DNA of 33,850 bases from positions 1-33,850 of the forward strand of contig JBPOIF010000012.1 of NCBI GenBank assembly GCA_052034745.1. Direction: 5' to 3'. The translations under genes were made by a program, and so were the position numbers. This stretch comes from UBA4124 sp052034745. GTDB taxonomy: Bacteria > Patescibacteriota > Minisyncoccia > Phycocordibacterales > UBA9973. A model generated the notes under the pieces. That model was not told where the DNA came from. It saw nothing but the letters and a program-made list of their open reading frames with translations, and did not search any database. Shown here in pieces: positions 30,384-33,850 of this stretch (positions within the stretch are counted from its first letter, which is position 1; each line of letters starts with the position of its first letter).

Positions 30384-30881
30384 ATGAAAAATAAAAAGGT
30401 TCTGGGCGTAGATATTGGAAATGTAATTATCAATCATCGACTATCTGACCCGAATGATAAAACATTATACGAAGAACGATATTCTACTATACCTCCGACA
30501 GAAAATGTATTTAACGCGCTCAACAAGTTGAATACCTATTTTCATAATGATGTACACCTCATTTCAAAATGCACAGAGTGGGCAGAAAAAAAGATAACGG
30601 AATGGCTCGACTACAATGATTTTTATACTAAAACTGGAATCGATCGAAGCCATGTCCATTTTGTCCGGGAACGATCTGATAAAAATACTTTATGTAATAA
30701 GTTAGGAATTACTCACTTTATTGATGACCGCTTAGAGGTCTTAAGTCATATGATTGAGCCTGAGCGTACTCTTATTCTTTTTCAGCCAGATAAATCAGAA
30801 GTAGATATCTTTCAAAAATATTTAAATGGGGTAACGGTAGTTGATACCTGGGATGATGTATTGAAAATATTAATTATATAG
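30384..30881 (+). CDS. HAD-superfamily protein (5'-nucleotidase-like)
   Basis: 165 residues: motif I VDIGNVI (Asp9-x-x-Asn), motif II-like HLISKCTEWAE, a conserved Lys (KITEW), and motif IV THFIDDRLEVL. The fold looks like HAD phosphatases of the NT5C/YqfW type. The second motif I Asp, the general acid, is Asn (DIGN), so activity may be altered. Codon use is AT-rich. A short leader with a weak -10 (TACGAT) precedes the ATG. Substrate unknown. Confidence 0.72.
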   Translation: MKNKKVLGVDIGNVIINHRLSDPNDKTLYEERYSTIPPTENVFNALNKLNTYFHNDVHLISKCTEWAEKKITEWLDYNDFYTKTGIDRSHVHFVRERSDKNTLCNKLGITHFIDDRLEVLSHMIEPERTLILFQPDKSEVDIFQKYLNGVTVVDTWDDVLKILII

Positions 30882-30895
30882 ATTAAGACGTGCTA

Positions 30896-30924
30896 TTGAC
30901 TAAACGCTATATTAATGATATACT
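30896..30924 (+). promoter_or_regulatory. Consensus promoter
   Basis: TTGACT (30896-30901), 17-base spacer, TATACT (30919-30924). Start of transcription would fall near 30931, so the downstream ORF must begin at the ATG at 30941 and not further up. Confidence 0.82.
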
Positions 30925-30940
30925 TATAAAAATTATTTAT

Positions 30941-31189
30941 ATGATTAATATAATTAAACTTCCGTTTGAGATTCTCTATGCAGTCTACGGGACTATCGTT
31001 CAATTATTACTTATATCCAAAATATTAAAAAATCATAAACCATTCTTTTTTAAAAAAAGTGTCACAACAGAAGAATACTGGGAAGGATATTTTGCCTACT
31101 ACCGTAATGGGTTTGACTATCTTTTTAAAACAAGGGAGGCAATCTCTTTAAGACAAAAGTGGCAAAGGGCTCCACAGTGGCATGACTGA
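30941..31189 (+). CDS. Small hypothetical protein with membrane segment
   Basis: 82 residues from MINIIKLPF. One hydrophobic helix (about 5-27) is followed by KKSVTTEEYWEGYFAYYRNGFDYLF, rich in aromatics, and a basic Trp-containing end. No family recognised. It has its own promoter and the terminator at 31227. Confidence 0.62.
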   Translation: MINIIKLPFEILYAVYGTIVQLLLISKILKNHKPFFFKKSVTTEEYWEGYFAYYRNGFDYLFKTREAISLRQKWQRAPQWHD

Positions 31190-31226
31190 GGTTGATCTAA
31201 AAAACAGAAAGGTTTTAATAAAAATG

Positions 31227-31254
31227 AAAGCTGTCCTACGGGACAGCTTTTTTA
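31227..31254 (+). terminator. Rho-independent terminator
   Basis: AAAGCTGTCC (31227-31236) pairs with GGACAGCTTT (31241-31250) around TACG, followed by TTTTATT. Confidence 0.87.
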
Positions 31255-31311
31255 TTATTTCAAACTCATTCGAACATCGCCCCAGGTTTGGAGTAAAATA
31301 AAACAAGACCA

Positions 31312-31710
31312 TTAGCCTTGTTGTGTCTGGAGGTATAAAAAGATTTTTCTTCCGGTGAAGCTGTCATACCTATTTGCGTAGTGCCCGAACGGATTGTGAG
31401 CGTTAAGTTTTGTCGTGAGGTCGTCGATCTCTTCTTGAATATACGAAACTGTATGAATACCATCAACAACTTCAACCATCACATGAGGTCCTTCATAAAA
31501 GTACCTTCCCTCTGCTCGTAACGTTACTTTCAATTTTCTTATCTCCTCTTTTGGTTTCATCACAAGTATGAGTCGATGAGTTTGAGATACGCCCCCGTTT
31601 CTATAGGCAAGAACTCCGCTAATGACCCCGTTGTTTTGAAGTAGTACAACCTCTTTCATATCTAACCAGACTCTGTAATCCCCGTCTTTTAGATTGAGAA
31701 CGCCTTCCAT
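31312..31710 (-). CDS. Hypothetical protein
   Basis: 132 residues, soluble, strand-rich: DYRVWLDMKEVVLLQNNGVISGVLAYRNGG, THRLILVMKPKEEIRKLKVTLRAEGRYFYEG, then a short helix and FGHYANRYDSFTGRKIFLYLQ. The look is of a small beta-barrel or sandwich, but no family was recognised. A TAGAGT-type -10 box about 20 bases before the ATG resembles that of the 31809 gene. Confidence 0.55.
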   Translation of the reverse strand: MEGVLNLKDGDYRVWLDMKEVVLLQNNGVISGVLAYRNGGVSQTHRLILVMKPKEEIRKLKVTLRAEGRYFYEGPHVMVEVVDGIHTVSYIQEEIDDLTTKLNAHNPFGHYANRYDSFTGRKIFLYLQTQQG

Positions 31711-31775
31711 ACTAAATCGTTTTTTGTCACTCTAACATCTCAGTTAGATTACGCAATCACCTAAAGGAAAAAGAT

Positions 31776-31801
31776 AAAGCCGCTCCTCCAGGAGCGGCTT
31801 T
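31776..31801. terminator. Terminator hairpin
   Basis: AAAGCCGCTCC (31776-31786) pairs with GGAGCGGCTTT (31791-31801). It ends the minus-strand gene at 31809 and could also work on the plus strand. Confidence 0.83.
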
Positions 31802-31808
31802 TAAAACA

Positions 31809-32132
31809 TTATTCAAGAGCAGGAAGAATTTCATGAAGAACATTGTCACCAATACCCAGGGATCGCAAGCCGGAAATTAAAGGCTTTCCCTTTTTGACCG
31901 CTTCTGCAAGAAACTGCGTACTTTCTTCTTCACTCCCCTGAACTTTCTTTGTCTCAGTTTCAAGAACAATAAAATGACTACTTTCTTTGAGTCTGGAAAG
32001 CGGCCCTTCTTCGGTAATTTTTACAATCAAGGGGTCGCTCTGGAGAACCTCCGCTATGTGTGAGACTGTCGATTCATCAAGCCTGATGACGAGGTATTTC
32101 CCTACTTCTTTTGAAATAACTTCATTTTTCAT
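31809..32132 (-). CDS. Hypothetical protein
   Basis: 107 residues, soluble, mixed alpha/beta: KYLVIRLDESTVSHIAEVLQSDPLIVKITEEG, ESSHFIVLETETKKV, then two helices ending LGIGDNVLHEILPALE. No Cys. No family recognised. A well-spaced promoter lies 18 bases upstream. Confidence 0.58.
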   Translation of the reverse strand: MKNEVISKEVGKYLVIRLDESTVSHIAEVLQSDPLIVKITEEGPLSRLKESSHFIVLETETKKVQGSEEESTQFLAEAVKKGKPLISGLRSLGIGDNVLHEILPALE

Positions 32133-32149
32133 TAACGTATGTTTTCACC

Positions 32150-32178
32150 ACTCTACCTTCCACATTTGACAAAGTCAA
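32150..32178 (-). promoter_or_regulatory. Promoter of the 31809 gene, with overlapping divergent -35
   Basis: On the minus strand TTGACT (32178-32173), a 17-base spacer and TAGAGT (32155-32150). TTGACAAAGTCAA (32166-32178) is a palindrome, so a plus-strand -35 for the 32211 gene overlaps the minus-strand -35; its -10 is weak. Confidence 0.62.
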
Positions 32179-32210
32179 GGTTGGGTTGTAAGGTGAGGAA
32201 AACTGTTTAT

Positions 32211-32537
32211 ATGAGATACATAACACACTTCTTTACAACAGAAGGCCTCCGTCCTCTTAAGGGGAAAAGGAGGATTGTTTACCTAACAACCAAAGATGAC
32301 GAAGATGATTTTTTTTTACAGACAGACAGCAACCCACTCCCTAAAGAATTGGTTCAAGGAATGATTGATCGGAACGAGATTGTCGCATTCGTAAAAAAAG
32401 TTCCTTTTCCGGAAAACCAGAGTTTATTTATAGATCAAAATGGTGAACTCACCCTGGCAGACAGGTTGGATGCCGAAAAAAATATCTCTGTTGTCGGGGT
32501 CTACGATCCGGTCTTAAAGAAATTGTTCCAGGAATAA
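32211..32537 (+). CDS. Hypothetical protein
   Basis: 108 residues from MRYITHFF; the frame is open to 32139, but that part covers the divergent promoter. Soluble, with KGKRRIVYLTTKDDEDDFFLQTD, PLPKELVQGMIDRNEIVAFVKK and a C-terminal VVGVYDPVLKKLF. No family recognised. It is divergent from the 31809 gene and ends in the terminator at 32544. Confidence 0.57.
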   Translation: MRYITHFFTTEGLRPLKGKRRIVYLTTKDDEDDFFLQTDSNPLPKELVQGMIDRNEIVAFVKKVPFPENQSLFIDQNGELTLADRLDAEKNISVVGVYDPVLKKLFQE

Positions 32538-32543
32538 CACCAA

Positions 32544-32580
32544 TGTCTGAATTGCGCTTATAGCAATTCAGACATTTTTT
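32544..32580 (+). terminator. Rho-independent terminator
   Basis: TGTCTGAATTGC (32544-32555) pairs perfectly with GCAATTCAGACA (32563-32574), then TTTTTT. Confidence 0.9.
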
Positions 32581-32641
32581 ATGTAAATATCTCTAATGAA
32601 AACGATAGACAACCTCTTTAAAAAGAGTACTATTTTGACAT

Positions 32642-33151
32642 ATGAAAAACTTTTTAATTGGTGTCCTCCTTGTCGCAGTTATTGTGCTCGGATATTTACA
32701 ATTCAAACCTCAAACCACTACAAACCTTTCCACTCCCAAGACATCTGAAATTGCGAGTCATACTTACAAAAGCTCGATCCAAACAAGTTTGCCAAAATAT
32801 ATTGGCGGACAATCATGGCCCCCTACTATTACCCATCTCACAAGCACCTATTCGTGTACTGAAACAGAAGCAACTGAAACAACAAAAGTAACCGAAACAA
32901 CAGTCAATAATAACAAGTACTGTACTTACCTAAAATCAGAGGGTGCCATGGGAACAATATTTTATGACTACACAGTCACTACACCATCTCGAAATGGTGC
33001 TGGAACAGAGTCTATAACATTCACACTAGCCTATACTTCTTGTGGTCATTACAAAGGAAACACTGACGGAAGCTATGAAGCTTGTACAAAGAACCAATCA
33101 GATGTTACCGAAGATCTCTCCTATTACATCGATAGTTTGTTAGCAAAATAA
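32642..33151 (+). CDS. Secreted or anchored Thr-rich hypothetical protein
   Basis: 169 residues: an N-terminal helix (MKNFLIGVLLVAVIVLGYLQ) acting as signal or anchor, then a Ser/Thr-rich linker. The extracytoplasmic domain has four Cys (YSCTET, KYCTYL, TSCGHY, EACTKN), suggesting two disulfides, and a TETEATETTKVTETT stretch. No family recognised. AT-rich codon use as in its neighbours. The 47 bases up to the candidate sRNA hold only that RNA's promoter. Confidence 0.68.
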   Translation: MKNFLIGVLLVAVIVLGYLQFKPQTTTNLSTPKTSEIASHTYKSSIQTSLPKYIGGQSWPPTITHLTSTYSCTETEATETTKVTETTVNNNKYCTYLKSEGAMGTIFYDYTVTTPSRNGAGTESITFTLAYTSCGHYKGNTDGSYEACTKNQSDVTEDLSYYIDSLLAK

Positions 33152-33186
33152 ATACCACAAAGAAGTTTGCAAAAACAAAAGATTTG

Positions 33187-33192
33187 TATAGT
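33187..33192 (+). promoter_or_regulatory. -10 box of the candidate small RNA
   Basis: TATAGT preceded by TTG; a weak TTTGCA lies upstream at short (15-base) spacing. Predicted transcription start is 33199, exactly where the paired RNA begins. Confidence 0.45.
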
Positions 33193-33198
33193 ATGTGT

Positions 33199-33293
33199 GT
33201 AAAGAACGATTCACGGATTGTGAACAAGTGAATCAGTGAGGAATCGATCTTTACGAGAAAAAGCCGTGTCAATCCTGACACGGCTTTGTTTTT
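33199..33293 (+). ncRNA. Candidate structured small RNA
   Basis: No ORF. GTAAAGA (33199-33205) pairs with TCTTTAC (33248-33254), enclosing GATTCAC/GTGAATC (33208-33214 with 33228-33234). A strong terminator follows: AAAGCCGTGTC/GACACGGCTTT (33260-33270 with 33277-33287) plus GTTTTTT. It does not match 6S RNA, tmRNA or SRP RNA that I can recognise. The terminator is convergent with the CHC2 gene. Confidence 0.5.
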
Positions 33294-33719
33294 TCAAAAT
33301 GGTAGACCATTGTCCAGCTCGGTTTCATCTCGAGGTCGTGGAGGAAATGGTATCTCGAGCTGTATCCAAAGCGGATGAGAACTTTTCATCCACCAAGCAT
33401 ACTTGCCACCCTGCACATGCACTCGCCTAAGATACGCGAGTGCATCCCAAAACTCCCAATCTTCATACAGCATCAAAAAACGAAACACGTCTCCTGATTT
33501 GCCACAGCCAAAGCATTTGTACCACCACCCCTGGCGAGGTTCGTTGTAAAACAACCGAAACGACGGGGTCCTTTCTTTGTGAAAAGGACATAAACAGACA
33601 AAAAACGTTTCGGCTTTGTTTGCTGGACGCAGACCGCGAGTACGATCACCTACCACTGAGAGCATGATACCTTTTGTCTTATACAAACGGGTATCCACAT
33701 ACCTCCGGCAAAGTTTCAT
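33294..33719 (-). CDS. Stand-alone CHC2 zinc-finger protein (primase-like)
   Basis: 141 residues with a DnaG-type CHC2 zinc finger: C44-P-F-H47 in CPFHKERTPSF and C69-F-G-C72 in YKCFGCGKSGDVFRF, followed by the usual YEDWEFWDALAYL helix. No TOPRIM or helicase-binding domain follows; it ends in a Pro/Arg-rich tail. In DnaG this finger binds template DNA and sets primer start sites. A lone finger could assist a separate primase or be an element-derived replication protein. The N-terminus (MKLCRR) is longer than in DnaG, and the ATG at residue 19 is an alternative. Confidence 0.8.
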   Translation of the reverse strand: MKLCRRYVDTRLYKTKGIMLSVVGDRTRGLRPANKAETFFVCLCPFHKERTPSFRLFYNEPRQGWWYKCFGCGKSGDVFRFLMLYEDWEFWDALAYLRRVHVQGGKYAWWMKSSHPLWIQLEIPFPPRPRDETELDNGLPF

Positions 33720-33761
33720 TTTTACTCATTTTCCATCACCATAGCATACCTTTTCCTCCAT

Positions 33762-33795
33762 ACAAAAACTCCGTCGCGCGACGGAGTTTTTGTGT
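33762..33795. terminator. Perfect palindromic terminator
   Basis: ACAAAAACTCCGTCG pairs with CGACGGAGTTTTTGT (33762-33793) with a two-base loop. It faces both directions and isolates the CHC2 gene from whatever lies right of the window. The remaining bases to 33850 show no supported gene. Confidence 0.85.
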
Positions 33796-33850
33796 GGGGA
33801 CATGAAGTTTTGGTTTGTGATTCGGTTTTTTTATCGTGATCTGCATGAGC

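Noticed and set aside
30890..30940. Longer start of the small gene at 30941
   Set aside because: The extension contains both promoter boxes (30896-30924), so it cannot be in the mRNA.

Overview
The window reads as a chromosomal segment of a Candidate Phyla Radiation bacterium (Patescibacteria, probably Parcubacteria-like). The evidence is a minimal IF-2 that starts directly at its G domain, a run of VirB2-like type IV secretion pilins with a sugar-binding-type protein, DUF4446 and MBL-fold proteins of the kind seen in these genomes, short intergenic gaps, a tRNA gene split by a self-splicing intron, and no clear Shine-Dalgarno motif at the starts examined. TGA is used as a stop (for example at 29893-29895), so nothing suggests recoding. 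The lineage is an inference; no rRNA is present.

Layout. 1-234: terminator plus a tRNA-derived structured repeat. 235-5534 (minus): D-Ala-D-Ala carboxypeptidase, ClpB, cysteine desulfurase. 5558-7865 (plus): DUF4446 protein, IF-2, RbfA. 7888-8842: tRNA-Cys, Leu(UAA), Leu(UAG) and Lys, interleaved with tRNA-derived repeats. 8996-11494 (plus): a small island of three envelope/secreted proteins with two textbook sigma70-type promoters. 11550-16257 (minus): five pilin-like membrane proteins and an extracellular solute-binding protein. 16286-22633: methyltransferase, small membrane proteins, GyrA, degenerate MBL protein, ribosomal protein S1. 22951-26837: pth, lepB, hisS, def, fmt. 26834-28744 (minus): HPF and pyruvate kinase, with a MITE-like insertion at the hpf start. 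29499-30150: tRNA-Asn interrupted by a 580-nt group I intron carrying an HNH endonuclease. 30384-33151: AT-rich block of mostly unrecognised small proteins. 33199-33719: candidate small RNA convergent with a stand-alone CHC2 zinc-finger protein.

Most unusual content. Next to several tRNA genes lie tRNA-like 'shells': degenerate copies of the neighbouring tRNA in which arms are replaced or interrupted by long hairpins. One plus-strand shell encloses the intact tRNA-Leu(UAG) inside its D-loop. Three others lie on the minus strand, convergent with a tRNA, and carry a hairpin of unrelated sequence but the same length and loop (CTGC/CTAC) between the acceptor strand and the T-arm. The stems differ between copies while pairing is kept, so the structure appears to be under selection. 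Separately, a second palindromic family occurs at 17.3 and 22.6-22.95 kb, and a 112-bp element with 13-bp terminal inverted repeats and a 6-bp direct repeat sits exactly at the hpf start codon.

Functionally, most recognised genes serve translation and protein quality control (IF-2, RbfA, S1, HisRS, Pth, Def, Fmt, HPF, ClpB), with export and surface genes (LepB, pilins, carboxypeptidase). The two AT-rich blocks each lie directly downstream of tRNA genes that carry these repeats, which is consistent with tRNA loci acting as insertion sites.
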